Source: an uncultured Pelagibacteraceae bacterium (GTDB lineage Bacteria; Pseudomonadota; Alphaproteobacteria; Pelagibacterales; AG-422-B15). Taken from it: a DNA stretch of 61,953 nucleotides. The notes below the pieces were generated by a model, which saw only the letters and a list, made by a program, of their open reading frames with translations, was not told the origin of the DNA and ran no database searches. The stretch is taken from the NCBI GenBank assembly GCA_902589175.1, contig CACIRX010000006.1, positions 1 to 61,953 on the forward strand, in the 5' to 3' direction. Position numbers and translations under genes: made by a program. This document shows positions 44,139-52,883 of this stretch, piece after piece. The stretch's first letter is position 1. Every line of letters starts with the position of its first letter.

Positions 44139-44142
44139 AATA

Positions 44143-45006
44143 ATGATAAAAGAAAATGTCAAAATTGACACTGGTAAGATCGTAACCTACAGAAGATCAA
44201 AAAAAACAAATGATATACTATATTTTTCTCATGCTAATGGTTTCTGTGGACAAGTATATACTGACCTTTTAAATAAAATTGATAGTTCATACGAGGTCAT
44301 TACATATGATATGCGTGGTCATGGTGAAACCGATTTAATTGCAGATTCTAGGAAACTAAAATCATGGTATACTTTCAGAGATGATTTAGAACAATTGGTA
44401 CAAAAACATAATAAGCCGGTGACTTTGTCAGGCCATTCAATGGGGGGTACTGCAAGTTTGCTGCTCGCTCTCTCAAAACCTAAATTAGTAAAGAAACTAA
44501 TTCTCATAGATCCAGTGGTATTACCACTACGTTATATCATTTCATATAAGCTTTTGCAGATTGTTAATCTTGCTCATTTAGCAAGTCCTCTTTCAAAAAA
44601 TGCTTTGATTAGACGTAATTTGTGGGATAGCGAAGCCGAAGCTCATAAGTATTTTTCTAGTAAACCTCTTTTTAAAAATATCAGTGGAAAGATAATAACA
44701 GACTATGTGCAACATGGACTTAAAAAAAATGGCCAAAATAAATATGTATTAAAATGTGACCCACACTGGGAGTCAGCTTGCTTTAAGCTTACCTCGCACG
44801 AGGTTTGGTTTGATTTAAAGAAAATAAATATTCCAATTAAGATTATACTCACACCTAACAGTATTGTCTGTAATGAGACAAGTCAGAATAGAATTAAAAA
44901 ATTAAATCCTCAAACTGAAATTTGTTTTATTGATGAAACATCCCATATGCTCCCACTTGAAAAAACTGAGGATGTTGCAAGTGAAATTAATAATTTTCTC
45001 ACCTAA
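44143..45006 (+). CDS. Alpha/beta hydrolase
   Basis: A 287-residue cytoplasmic alpha/beta-hydrolase. HANGFCGQVY near 29-38 is the oxyanion region, YDMRGHGETDL follows, the nucleophile serine sits in SGHSMGGTAS near 105-114, LIDPVVLP follows, and the triad His is in DETSHMLPLE near the end. The substrate is unknown; the sequence recalls the broad esterase/acyltransferase group. The start is taken at 44143 because the frame is open to 44068 but that would overlap the preceding gene by 71 bases and add residues with no relation to the fold. It is the third gene of the DUF1289-DUF4396 unit. Confidence 0.85.
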   Translation: MIKENVKIDTGKIVTYRRSKKTNDILYFSHANGFCGQVYTDLLNKIDSSYEVITYDMRGHGETDLIADSRKLKSWYTFRDDLEQLVQKHNKPVTLSGHSMGGTASLLLALSKPKLVKKLILIDPVVLPLRYIISYKLLQIVNLAHLASPLSKNALIRRNLWDSEAEAHKYFSSKPLFKNISGKIITDYVQHGLKKNGQNKYVLKCDPHWESACFKLTSHEVWFDLKKINIPIKIILTPNSIVCNETSQNRIKKLNPQTEICFIDETSHMLPLEKTEDVASEINNFLT

Positions 45007-45048
45007 CTAAATCTGTTCTTAACAAAACAAATAAGGTATGTTTAGTAA

Positions 45049-46131
45049 ATGGAAAATTTTGTAAATTTAGTATCATCCGTATGGAACCAAGGGGTTTTTG
45101 GTATCGATCTGAACAATATTTTAGTTGCAATAGTAATACTCTTAATTTTTATAATTTTGAGATCAGTTTTTTCAAAAATTGTGATAGGTAGATTGAAAGT
45201 TCTTGTAAAAAAATCTAAGACTAAGATAGATGATGCAATGCTTGAGGCTTTTGATGGCCCTCTCAGATTTTTTCCTGTAGTAATCGGTGTCTACATAAGC
45301 ACTCAGTATTTAAATTTAAATACAACTCTTGAACTGTTTGCTGCGAATTTAAATCGTTCACTCATAACAATTCAAATATTTTGGTTTTTATACAAAATTA
45401 TTGATCCGATTTCATCATTTGTTCACAAATTGGGAGAATTGCTAACAAATGATCTTATAGATTGGGGAGTAAGAATTTTAAAATTCTTCATATTTGTGAT
45501 TGGGGCAGCTGCGGTTTTAGAAATATGGGGAATAAAGGTTGGACCAATTTTAGCTGGACTTGGACTTCTTAGTGTAGCTGTGGCTTTAGGTGCCCAAGAT
45601 TTGTTTAAAAATCTAATATCAGGGATTTTAATTTTATTAGAGAAACGATTCCAAAATGGAGATTGGATTAAAGTTGAAAACATTGTTGAAGGGGTAGTAG
45701 AAAAAATAGGTTTTCGATCCACATTAGTTAGAAGATTTGATTCTTCACCTGTTATGGTTCCAAATTTTAATTTTGCTGAAAATGCTGTCACAAATTTCAG
45801 CAATATGAAAAGTAGGCGTATATATTGGAATATTGGCTTAGAATACAGGACAACACGTGACCAATTAAGAAAAATTAGAGACGAGATAGATGACTATATC
45901 ACAAGCGATGGTAATTTTGTTAAATCTTCCGAACAGCCATTGTTCATAAGAATTGAAAAGTTTTCAGATAGCTCAATTGATTTGTTAATTTACTGTTTTG
46001 CAACAACTACAAATTGGGGTGAGTGGTTAGAGATCAAAGAAAAATTAGCTTTAGAAATAAAAGAAATTGTTGAAAAAAATGGCGCTGGCTTCGCTTTCCC
46101 TTCTCAATCAATTTATATTGAGAAAAATTAA
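45049..46131 (+). CDS. MscS-type mechanosensitive channel
   Basis: A 360-residue small-conductance mechanosensitive channel. Several N-terminal membrane helices (about residues 20-40, 70-90, 105-122 and 140-160) lead to the pore helix with GLGLLSVAVALGAQDLFKNLISG near 172-194 and the beta domain FQNGDWIKVENIVEGVVEKIGFRSTLVRRFD. The closing cytoplasmic domain ends in FPSQSIYIEKN. Such channels release solutes on hypo-osmotic shock. It stands alone on the plus strand with 42 bases upstream, and its 3' end overlaps gshA by 4 bases. Confidence 0.93.
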   Translation: MENFVNLVSSVWNQGVFGIDLNNILVAIVILLIFIILRSVFSKIVIGRLKVLVKKSKTKIDDAMLEAFDGPLRFFPVVIGVYISTQYLNLNTTLELFAANLNRSLITIQIFWFLYKIIDPISSFVHKLGELLTNDLIDWGVRILKFFIFVIGAAAVLEIWGIKVGPILAGLGLLSVAVALGAQDLFKNLISGILILLEKRFQNGDWIKVENIVEGVVEKIGFRSTLVRRFDSSPVMVPNFNFAENAVTNFSNMKSRRIYWNIGLEYRTTRDQLRKIRDEIDDYITSDGNFVKSSEQPLFIRIEKFSDSSIDLLIYCFATTTNWGEWLEIKEKLALEIKEIVEKNGAGFAFPSQSIYIEKN

Positions 46132-47462
46132 AAAGATTCGCCTTCGAAAAGCTTCTGGGTATTCAATTTATCATTTTGAAAATATATTTTTTTGGCTTTT
46201 TCTGCTGCAGTTTCCTTTCTATCAATTACTTGAAATAAGTAATCTAAGTGAACGGTTTCATCATCTCCATATAAATTTTTCTTAGATCTTCTCTTGAGTC
46301 CCTCAAATGAAATATTTAGAAGTTTCTCTGCTAATTCCCAGCCAGTTTTATTTTTGTATGTAGAATTGAGTCCATTTGATAGAACATCACTCCTAAATTT
46401 AATTAAATCGTCATATTCAAATTCACTAATCAATTTGAAAGTTTCTTCTAATGAGTCTTCTTGATATAAGATACCCGACCAAAAAGCTGGTAAAGCACAG
46501 AGCGTGTCGTAACTTCCTGCATCAGCACCTCTCATTTCAATAAAAGTTTTTAATCTCACCTCAGTAAAGATAGTAGAGATATGATTTATCCAATCTTCAA
46601 TTAAAATATCATCGGGAGCAAATTGATTATTTTTTCCATCTAAAAGGTTTTGGAATGTATATTTTGTACAATTATGATAATTATTATTTCTGATAATTGC
46701 GTATACGGGAATTTGCAAAGCATAATCGACGTATTCCTCAAAGCTCAAAGTTTCTTCAGTCAAAAACTTTGGAATACCAGTTCTGTCTGCATCAGTTTTT
46801 GTCCAAACATACCCTCTATAAGTTTCAAAACCAGAAAGCTTTCCATTTTTAAATGGAGAATTTGAAAATAATCCTGTAACAATTGGCTGAACGAATGCTG
46901 ATACATTAATTTTTCTTTGCATATCACTTTCTGAAATATAGTCGAAATTTGCTTGAACTGTTGCCGACTGATACATCATTTCTAGACCTAGTCCAGATAG
47001 AGATTTCATATAAGGAGTCATAATTTCTGAATATCTTTTCTTTGGAACCATTGGCACATCTTTTAGCTCACCAATTGGAAAGAAGCCCAGTCCTAAAAAG
47101 CCAATATTATATTTTTCTTCTAATTTTTTTGTAAATGCGAGGTGATTATTTATTTCCTTACAAGTTTCGTGGATCGTTTTAAGGGGTGCTCCAGATAATT
47201 CAAATTGACCGCCAGGCTCAAGTGTTATACTTGCCTTATCTTTATTGAGTGCAATAATATTTTCATTCTCTTTTACTGGTGTCCAACCATCCATCATAAA
47301 GTCGTCAAAAATTGATTTAATACTTACATCGCCGCTGTAGGAAACTAAACTAAGATCACTTTTGTGATAAATAAATTTCTCATGTTCGGTACCTATTTTA
47401 ATTTCAGAGGTGTTCTTAATACCGTTTTCAAAATATTTTATCAGATCACTTTTGTTAAGCAT
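46128..47462 (-). CDS. gshA: Glutamate-cysteine ligase (plant/alphaproteobacterial type)
   Basis: First enzyme of glutathione synthesis, joining glutamate and cysteine with ATP. The 444 residues match the GCS2-type ligase shared by plants and alphaproteobacteria: IGTEHEKFIY near 22-31, ITLEPGGQFELSGAPL near 79-94, MYQSATVQANFDYISESDM near 159-177, and ANSPFKNGK-like FSNSPFKNGKLSGFETYRG. IEMRGADAGSYDT near the C-terminal third binds substrate. It overlaps the end of rsmE by 8 bases, an arrangement that couples the two. The glutaredoxin earlier in the window would use its product. Confidence 0.94.
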   Translation of the reverse strand: MLNKSDLIKYFENGIKNTSEIKIGTEHEKFIYHKSDLSLVSYSGDVSIKSIFDDFMMDGWTPVKENENIIALNKDKASITLEPGGQFELSGAPLKTIHETCKEINNHLAFTKKLEEKYNIGFLGLGFFPIGELKDVPMVPKKRYSEIMTPYMKSLSGLGLEMMYQSATVQANFDYISESDMQRKINVSAFVQPIVTGLFSNSPFKNGKLSGFETYRGYVWTKTDADRTGIPKFLTEETLSFEEYVDYALQIPVYAIIRNNNYHNCTKYTFQNLLDGKNNQFAPDDILIEDWINHISTIFTEVRLKTFIEMRGADAGSYDTLCALPAFWSGILYQEDSLEETFKLISEFEYDDLIKFRSDVLSNGLNSTYKNKTGWELAEKLLNISFEGLKRRSKKNLYGDDETVHLDYLFQVIDRKETAAEKAKKIYFQNDKLNTQKLFEGESF

Positions 47463-48174
47463 TATAAATTTTGTCCATAATAATTGAAGTCGCGGTAATT
47501 GCAGCAGTTTCTGATTTTAAAATATTTGGCCCAAGTGTAACACCAATAAATTTTTTCTTTGATTTTAAACTTTCATACTCTTTAGCTGAAAAATCTCCTT
47601 CAGGTCCTATGATTATACCAATTGCTTCATTTTTGGTCAGTTTTCTATTCTTTATTTTTTCTTCATTATTATCTAACGAGCAATATAAATAATCTGCTAA
47701 AGAGTTATCATTAATCATAGTGGTAAATGATATAGGTTTATTAATTTCTGGTATCTTATTACGATTAGACTGCTCACACGCTTCAACAGCAATAAGTCTC
47801 ATTCTTTCAAAATTTATATTCTTCATATTAGTTCTTTCCATAATTACTGGTTGAAAAATTGAAATTCCGATTTCTGAGCACTTTTGTATCATTATTTCAA
47901 GAGGTGTACGTTTTATAGGAGAAAAAAATAGAGTTATATTATGATCTTCACTTTCGATTTTTTTTTGATCAATTATTTCTAATTCACATGTATTTTTTGT
48001 AATATTGATAACTTTTGTTAAACAAAGTAGCTCACGATTGAAAACTGAAACATAGTCACTTTTTTTTGTTCTCAAAACACTCTTTAAATAGTGTATCTGG
48101 TTAGCATCAAGAATGATTTGATCGTTCGAATTTATTTTTTTATCTACAAAAATTCTGTTTTTAATTTTTTTCAT
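47455..48174 (-). CDS. rsmE: 16S rRNA m3U1498 methyltransferase
   Basis: SPOUT-family methyltransferase that makes N3-methyluridine at position 1498 of 16S rRNA. With the chosen ATG at 48174 the protein has 239 residues and begins MKKIKNRIFVD, as the family does. HYLKSVLRTKK is the N-terminal PUA-like part. KCSEIGISIFQPV, IGPEGDFSAKEYESL and LGPNILKSETAAITA form the SAM knot. The frame is open further upstream, but a start at 48231 would overlap the divergent ubiA gene and give no family-like residues. gshA follows with an 8-base overlap. Confidence 0.93.
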   Translation of the reverse strand: MKKIKNRIFVDKKINSNDQIILDANQIHYLKSVLRTKKSDYVSVFNRELLCLTKVINITKNTCELEIIDQKKIESEDHNITLFFSPIKRTPLEIMIQKCSEIGISIFQPVIMERTNMKNINFERMRLIAVEACEQSNRNKIPEINKPISFTTMINDNSLADYLYCSLDNNEEKIKNRKLTKNEAIGIIIGPEGDFSAKEYESLKSKKKFIGVTLGPNILKSETAAITATSIIMDKIYNA

Positions 48175-48215
48175 ATATATATTGGTTATAACACTATTTA
48201 TTTTATAAAGATAAG

Positions 48216-49067
48216 TTGAAAAAATATTCACAATTATTGCGATTAGAGCAGCCCGTTGGTTTTTTTCTGCTAATGTTGCCGTGTTTTTGGGGCGTGCTCG
48301 CTGCCTCGAATTCCTATCAACACTTATGGAGCAATATTTACTTATTTCTTATTTTTGCAATTGGATCAATTGTTATGAGATCGGCTGGATGTATCATAAA
48401 TGATTTTTTTGATAAAGATTTAGATAAGCATGTATCTAGAACATCTCAAAGACCACTCGCTAGTGATGCAATTTCTTCTTTTGAAGCCTTCATAATTTTT
48501 TCAATACTTAATTTGATTGGTCTGGCTATATTACTATCTCTAAATTTGCTCGCCATTATTATTGGTTTAATTGCTTTTATGTTATTTATTTTTTATCCTT
48601 TAATGAAAAGAATAACGTATTGGCCTCAACTTTTTTTAGGCATAACTTTTAATATTGGCTGTTTGATAGGATATGCTGCAATTGAAAATCAATTAAATTT
48701 TCAAATTATGATTTTATATCTCTCTGGTATTTTTTGGACTTTAGGCTATGACACAATATATGCTCACCAGGATCGTGAGGATGATTTAAATATTGGAATA
48801 AAATCGACTGCAATTTTATTCGGTAATAATACAAAACAATGGATCATTATTTTCTATAGCTTGATGGTATTGTGCTTGATATTATTTGGTTTATTGCATG
48901 ATCAAAATATTTACTATTTTATTTTATTGATATTCGTTAGTACCCATTTGTTTTACCAGATAAAAAGACTAGATATAGAAAACAAGGACAATTGTTTAAA
49001 TATTTTTAAAAGTAACCAATACTTAGGTTTGATGGTTGCCCTGACTTTATTTATAGGTATTTTATAA
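48216..49067 (+). CDS. ubiA: 4-hydroxybenzoate polyprenyltransferase
   Basis: Inner-membrane prenyltransferase that attaches the polyprenyl tail to 4-hydroxybenzoate in ubiquinone synthesis. The 283-residue protein has eight or nine helices, the first Asp-rich motif NDFFDKDLDKHVSRTSQRPLA near 66-86, YPLMKRITYWPQ near 128-139, and the second motif DTIYAHQDREDDLNIGIKSTA near 179-199. A TTG at 48216 is the likely start; the next Met comes after the conserved LRLEQPVGF. A patch at 48247-48310 is richer in G+C than its surroundings. pmbA follows 2 bases later. Confidence 0.93.
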   Translation: MKKYSQLLRLEQPVGFFLLMLPCFWGVLAASNSYQHLWSNIYLFLIFAIGSIVMRSAGCIINDFFDKDLDKHVSRTSQRPLASDAISSFEAFIIFSILNLIGLAILLSLNLLAIIIGLIAFMLFIFYPLMKRITYWPQLFLGITFNIGCLIGYAAIENQLNFQIMILYLSGIFWTLGYDTIYAHQDREDDLNIGIKSTAILFGNNTKQWIIIFYSLMVLCLILFGLLHDQNIYYFILLIFVSTHLFYQIKRLDIENKDNCLNIFKSNQYLGLMVALTLFIGIL

Positions 49068-49069
49068 AA

Positions 49070-50401
49070 ATGAATTTTGAAGAAACTGCTCAAAATATAA
49101 TAGATTTAACTCTTAAAGCAGGCGCATCAGATTGCGATGTTGTTCTTGCTAAGTCCTATGGTAAGTCAATAAGTTGTAGATTTCAAAAAATAGAAGATTT
49201 AGATGAGTCCAATGAAAAAACAATAGGTATTAGAGCATTAGTTGATCAACGCCAAGCGTTTGTTTCATCGTCAGATATTGAGACTGGAAATATTGATAAA
49301 CTTGTTTCAAAATGTGTTGAAATGGCAAAATTGGCTCCAATTGATGATACTGCTGTACTTGGAGACAGTTCTATGTTTGAACACGATGCAATTGATTTAG
49401 ATTTATTTGAAAAAGACGAAGTAAATACTGAAAAACTTATTGATGCTGTCAAGGAGTGTGAAGATGCAGCTTTGTCAGTAAAAGGTATTACAAATTCAGA
49501 GGGAGCTGGGGCTTCTAGTTCCAAGGGAGAGTTCTATCTTGCTACAAGTAATGGTTTTCAAGGTGGATATCAATCATCAAGCAGTTCGGTATCTTGTTCA
49601 GTTCTCGCTGGACAGGGTCAGGACATGGAGAGAGATTACGAATATGCTGTGAAAAGACACTCAAGTGATTTACCAAGTGCAAACGAAATAGGATTATCTG
49701 CTGCAAAAAAAACTCTCAAAAGGCTTAACGCCAAAAAAATCAGTTCAACAAAATTGCCTGTTGTTTTTGATAAACGAATAAGTAATGACTTATTGGGCTA
49801 TCTAGCAAGTTCAATATCAGGTACTTCAATAGCTAGAGGTACAAGTTTTCTAAAAGATAGTTTAGGAAAACAAATATTTAATAAAGACGTAACAATCATA
49901 GATGATCCAGCGATTAATAGAGGGCTTGGATCAAAACCATTTGATGGTGAAGGTATTAAAGTGAAGAAAAGAGAGTTAGTTACAAACGGCAAACTCAATA
50001 CTTGGATTTTAAATACATCAACTGCAAAAAAATTAGGATTAAAAACTACTGGAAACGCATCAAGATCAGTTGGTTCACCACCAGGTGTATCAACCTCTAA
50101 TTTATACATGACAAATGGTTTAAAAAGTTACGATGATATTTTATCCTCTATTAGTTATGGTTTTTATGCGACTGAATTGATTGGTATGGGAGTTAATTTA
50201 GTAACTGGCGATTACAGCATGGGGGCGAGCGGTATGCTTATTGAAAAAGGAGAAATTACGCATGCAGTAAGCGAAGTAACAATTGCTTCAAATCTAAAAG
50301 AAATATTTATGAATTTATCAGCAGCAAACGATTTAGAATTCAAATACCGCACCAATGCCCCAACAGTACTTATCGAGAGTATGACTTTAGCTGGAAAATA
50401 A
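49070..50401 (+). CDS. pmbA: TldD/PmbA family protein, PmbA (TldE) type
   Basis: The 443 residues match the PmbA/TldE half of the TldD-TldE peptidase, which degrades or matures small peptides such as microcin B17 and CcdA in E. coli. Typical segments are GASDCDVVLAKSYGKS near 18-33, TIGIRALVDQRQAFVSSSD, GGYQSSSSSVSCSV and GNASRSVGSPPGVSTSNLYM near 330-349. ELIGMGVNLVTGDYSMGASGMLIEKGE follows. The HExxxH zinc motif of TldD is absent, so it is the non-catalytic partner. No tldD is in the window. It follows ubiA by 2 bases and precedes the lipid A genes. Confidence 0.92.
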   Translation: MNFEETAQNIIDLTLKAGASDCDVVLAKSYGKSISCRFQKIEDLDESNEKTIGIRALVDQRQAFVSSSDIETGNIDKLVSKCVEMAKLAPIDDTAVLGDSSMFEHDAIDLDLFEKDEVNTEKLIDAVKECEDAALSVKGITNSEGAGASSSKGEFYLATSNGFQGGYQSSSSSVSCSVLAGQGQDMERDYEYAVKRHSSDLPSANEIGLSAAKKTLKRLNAKKISSTKLPVVFDKRISNDLLGYLASSISGTSIARGTSFLKDSLGKQIFNKDVTIIDDPAINRGLGSKPFDGEGIKVKKRELVTNGKLNTWILNTSTAKKLGLKTTGNASRSVGSPPGVSTSNLYMTNGLKSYDDILSSISYGFYATELIGMGVNLVTGDYSMGASGMLIEKGEITHAVSEVTIASNLKEIFMNLSAANDLEFKYRTNAPTVLIESMTLAGK

Positions 50402-50466
50402 GAGTTTTAGCCATTTATCAATATTTAGATTTAAATTTTTGATAATAGTATTATGAATACCTCTTC

Positions 50467-52197
50467 ATGACAGGATCGCAAATACTAATCAGGCTGTTTA
50501 AGGATAGTATTAAACCCTATACAATTAGACTGTTCAGTTCTCTATTTTTTATGGTCATCATAGCACTTGCAACTGGAGCAACTGCTTGGCTTTTGGATCC
50601 TGCAATTGATAAAATTTTTCTGGATAAAGATGAGTCAATGCTCTTATTAATTCCGATTGCAATAATATTAACCCTATTTATTAAGAGTGTAGCTACTTAC
50701 ATACAAATAATATTATTGAATGGAGTTGCTCAGAATATTATTGCTGATACACAAATAAAACTTTTTAAGAAAATTATAAATGCAGATCTTGCCTGGTTGC
50801 ATAAAATTCATTCAGCTAAAATAATATCGAATTTCTTATACGATGTTACATTGTTACAAGATTCTGTAAGTAGTAGTTTGGCAAATGGAGTAAAAGATAT
50901 ACTCACATTGATTTGTCTGGTTGGTGTTATGTATTATCAAGATTGGCAGCTAGCAACAATCTCAATAATTGCTTTTCCGTTGGTTGGGATACTCACTAGA
51001 CGTTTAGGAAAAAGAATAAAAAAAGCCTCAACAGAAACACAAGAGGAAACTGGTGTTCTTGCTTCTATATTATCTGAAAATCTAGATGGAACAAGAATTG
51101 TAAAAGCCTATCAACAGGAAACTCAGGAAATAGAAAAGCTTAGTAAATCCGTATTTCGAAGAATGCAAAAAATTTTGAAAGGTATTAATGCAAGAGGTGC
51201 TGCATCTCCATTTGCAGAATTTCTGGCAGGTTTCGGTATCGCTGGCGCACTCTACTATGCAGGTTTAAGAGGACTGCAAGGTGAATTGGCTTTAAACGAA
51301 TTTGTATCATTTTTGGGAGCAATGATGCTCGCTTTTCAACCTCTAAGACGCCTAGCTCAAATAAATGCAACCTTGCAAGAGGGATTTGCAGCAGCAATTA
51401 GAGTGTTTGGACTACTTGACCAAAAAAGCTACATTAATGAGAAGCCCAACGCATCTGATCTATCTCTCAGTAAATCAGATGTATCTTTTGAAAATGTAAC
51501 TTTATCCTATGAAGGGCAAAAAAACTCAGCTTTGAAAGAAATTAGCTTAAAAGTCCCACACGGTAAAACAACCGCTTTGGTTGGACCAAGTGGATCAGGC
51601 AAATCATCAATTCTAAATCTTATACCAAGATTTTATGACCCTGATACAGGAAGTGTAAAAATTGATAACCAAGATATAAAAGAATTATCAATTGCATCAG
51701 TAAGATCTTCTATCGCATTAGTAAGTCAAGAGCCTATTTTATTTGATATGTCTATTCATGATAATATTTTATATGGTAAGCCAGACTCTTCTGATGATGA
51801 AGTCATCAAGGCTGCAAAAGCAGCTGCGGCGGACGATTTTATCAATGAGCTTCCAGATAAATATAAAACTGTAGTAGGTGAAAAAGGTTATAGTTTATCG
51901 GGTGGGCAAAAACAGAGGATTTCAATTGCAAGAGCCTTTCTAAAAGACGCACCAATACTTTTACTCGATGAGGCTACCTCAAGTCTTGATACAGAATCTG
52001 AACATCTAGTTCAAAAAGCGATAAGTATACTCATGAAGGATAGAACTACTCTCGTAATAGCTCATAGACTCAGTACGATTATAAATTCAGATCAAATAAT
52101 TGTTTTGGATTCAGGTAAGGTTATAGAAACTGGTACTCATGAAGAATTATTAAATAAAGATGGCATTTATAAAAAATTATATGAGCGCGAATTTTAA
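50467..52197 (+). CDS. msbA: ABC transporter, lipid A flippase MsbA-like
   Basis: A 576-residue half-transporter. The membrane domain (about 1-320) has six helices. The ATPase domain carries the Walker A loop VGPSGSGKSS near 375-384, the Q-loop in VSQEPILFD, the signature LSGGQKQR and Walker B LLLDEATSSLD, with the switch His in IAHRLS. ABC exporters of this form include MsbA, which flips lipid A-core to the periplasmic face. The run of lipid A genes directly behind it (DUF374, waaA, lpxK and lpxL-like) makes MsbA the best reading. The 65 bases upstream probably hold the promoter of the block, as pmbA ends before them. Confidence 0.9.
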   Translation: MTGSQILIRLFKDSIKPYTIRLFSSLFFMVIIALATGATAWLLDPAIDKIFLDKDESMLLLIPIAIILTLFIKSVATYIQIILLNGVAQNIIADTQIKLFKKIINADLAWLHKIHSAKIISNFLYDVTLLQDSVSSSLANGVKDILTLICLVGVMYYQDWQLATISIIAFPLVGILTRRLGKRIKKASTETQEETGVLASILSENLDGTRIVKAYQQETQEIEKLSKSVFRRMQKILKGINARGAASPFAEFLAGFGIAGALYYAGLRGLQGELALNEFVSFLGAMMLAFQPLRRLAQINATLQEGFAAAIRVFGLLDQKSYINEKPNASDLSLSKSDVSFENVTLSYEGQKNSALKEISLKVPHGKTTALVGPSGSGKSSILNLIPRFYDPDTGSVKIDNQDIKELSIASVRSSIALVSQEPILFDMSIHDNILYGKPDSSDDEVIKAAKAAAADDFINELPDKYKTVVGEKGYSLSGGQKQRISIARAFLKDAPILLLDEATSSLDTESEHLVQKAISILMKDRTTLVIAHRLSTIINSDQIIVLDSGKVIETGTHEELLNKDGIYKKLYEREF

Positions 52198-52203
52198 AAG
52201 CTG

Positions 52204-52881
52204 ATGATAAAATATATTGCTGGATTTAAATTAACCCAATTATTAATCTCCTTGTTTGGATCACTATACGTATTATTTGTTTATAAGACATCAACAATCA
52301 ATTTAAAGAATAGAAAAAATATTGATAGGTTATTTAAAAAAAATGAGTCATTCATTTATGCATTTTGGCATGATCAACTTTTAATTTGTCCTCTTACATG
52401 GCAAAGTGAATTTGAGATAAAAGTATTAATCTCTAAGCACAGAGACGGCGATATAATAGCTAAATTAATATCAAAACTTGGATTTAAGGCTATTAGAGGA
52501 TCGACCCACAAATCTGGTAAAACTAAGAATAAAGGTGGTCTGACATCAGCGCGCCAAATGATAAAATCTCTTAAAAACGGTATTTCAATTGGAATCTCGC
52601 CCGACGGTCCTAAAGGGCCACGCCACAAGGTCAGCGACGGCATCCTGAGCATCTCCCGTCTAAGTAATTCATCGATACTTCCTGTAGGAATAGGTTTTAA
52701 AAAAAAATGGGTACTGAATACTTGGGATAAATTTATTATACCGAAACCATTTAATCAAATCACGATAATCTGGGGTGAAGCAATTCCAGCCATAAAAAAT
52801 GAAAAAAGTATTAATCAGACTAAGAATAAATTAGAAAGTAAAATGGAAAATTTAACCAAAAGAGCAAATAGAAATAATTAA
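52204..52881 (+). CDS. DUF374 acyltransferase, LpxJ-like
   Basis: A 225-residue membrane-associated acyltransferase of the DUF374 family. One N-terminal hydrophobic helix (about 10-28) is followed by FWHDQLL near 58-64, LISKHRDGDIIAKL near 77-90, GSTHKSG and SPDGPKGPRHKVSDGI near 131-146. In Campylobacter and Helicobacter a DUF374 protein, LpxJ, adds a secondary acyl chain to lipid A without needing Kdo. Its place between msbA and waaA supports a similar role here. Bases 52595-52660, coding for the SPDGPKGPRHK region, are strikingly G+C-rich with foreign codon use. The next gene starts 2 bases after its stop. Confidence 0.85.
   Translation: MIKYIAGFKLTQLLISLFGSLYVLFVYKTSTINLKNRKNIDRLFKKNESFIYAFWHDQLLICPLTWQSEFEIKVLISKHRDGDIIAKLISKLGFKAIRGSTHKSGKTKNKGGLTSARQMIKSLKNGISIGISPDGPKGPRHKVSDGILSISRLSNSSILPVGIGFKKKWVLNTWDKFIIPKPFNQITIIWGEAIPAIKNEKSINQTKNKLESKMENLTKRANRNN
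52595..52660. other. Short G+C-rich patch inside the DUF374 gene
   Basis: 43 of 66 bases (65%) are G or C, against roughly one third around it. The reading frame is kept, and codons such as CCC, GAC, CGC, GTC, AGC, GGC, ATC and CTG, uncommon in neighbouring genes, fill it. The patch covers the most conserved motif of the protein, so a short recombination tract from a G+C-rich relative is possible; a chimeric assembly join is the main alternative. Confidence 0.8.
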
Positions 52882-52883
52882 TA

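Noticed and set aside
44068-44142. Upstream extension of the alpha/beta hydrolase frame
   Set aside because: It overlaps the DUF4396-like gene in another frame; the ATG at 44143 follows that gene's stop cleanly.
45423-45803. 126-residue antisense open frame within the MscS gene
   Set aside because: It is a mirror of a strongly conserved coding sequence, with no start signal or recognisable domain.
48175-48231. Upstream extension of the rsmE frame
   Set aside because: It overlaps the ubiA start on the other strand, and the family N-terminus begins at 48174.
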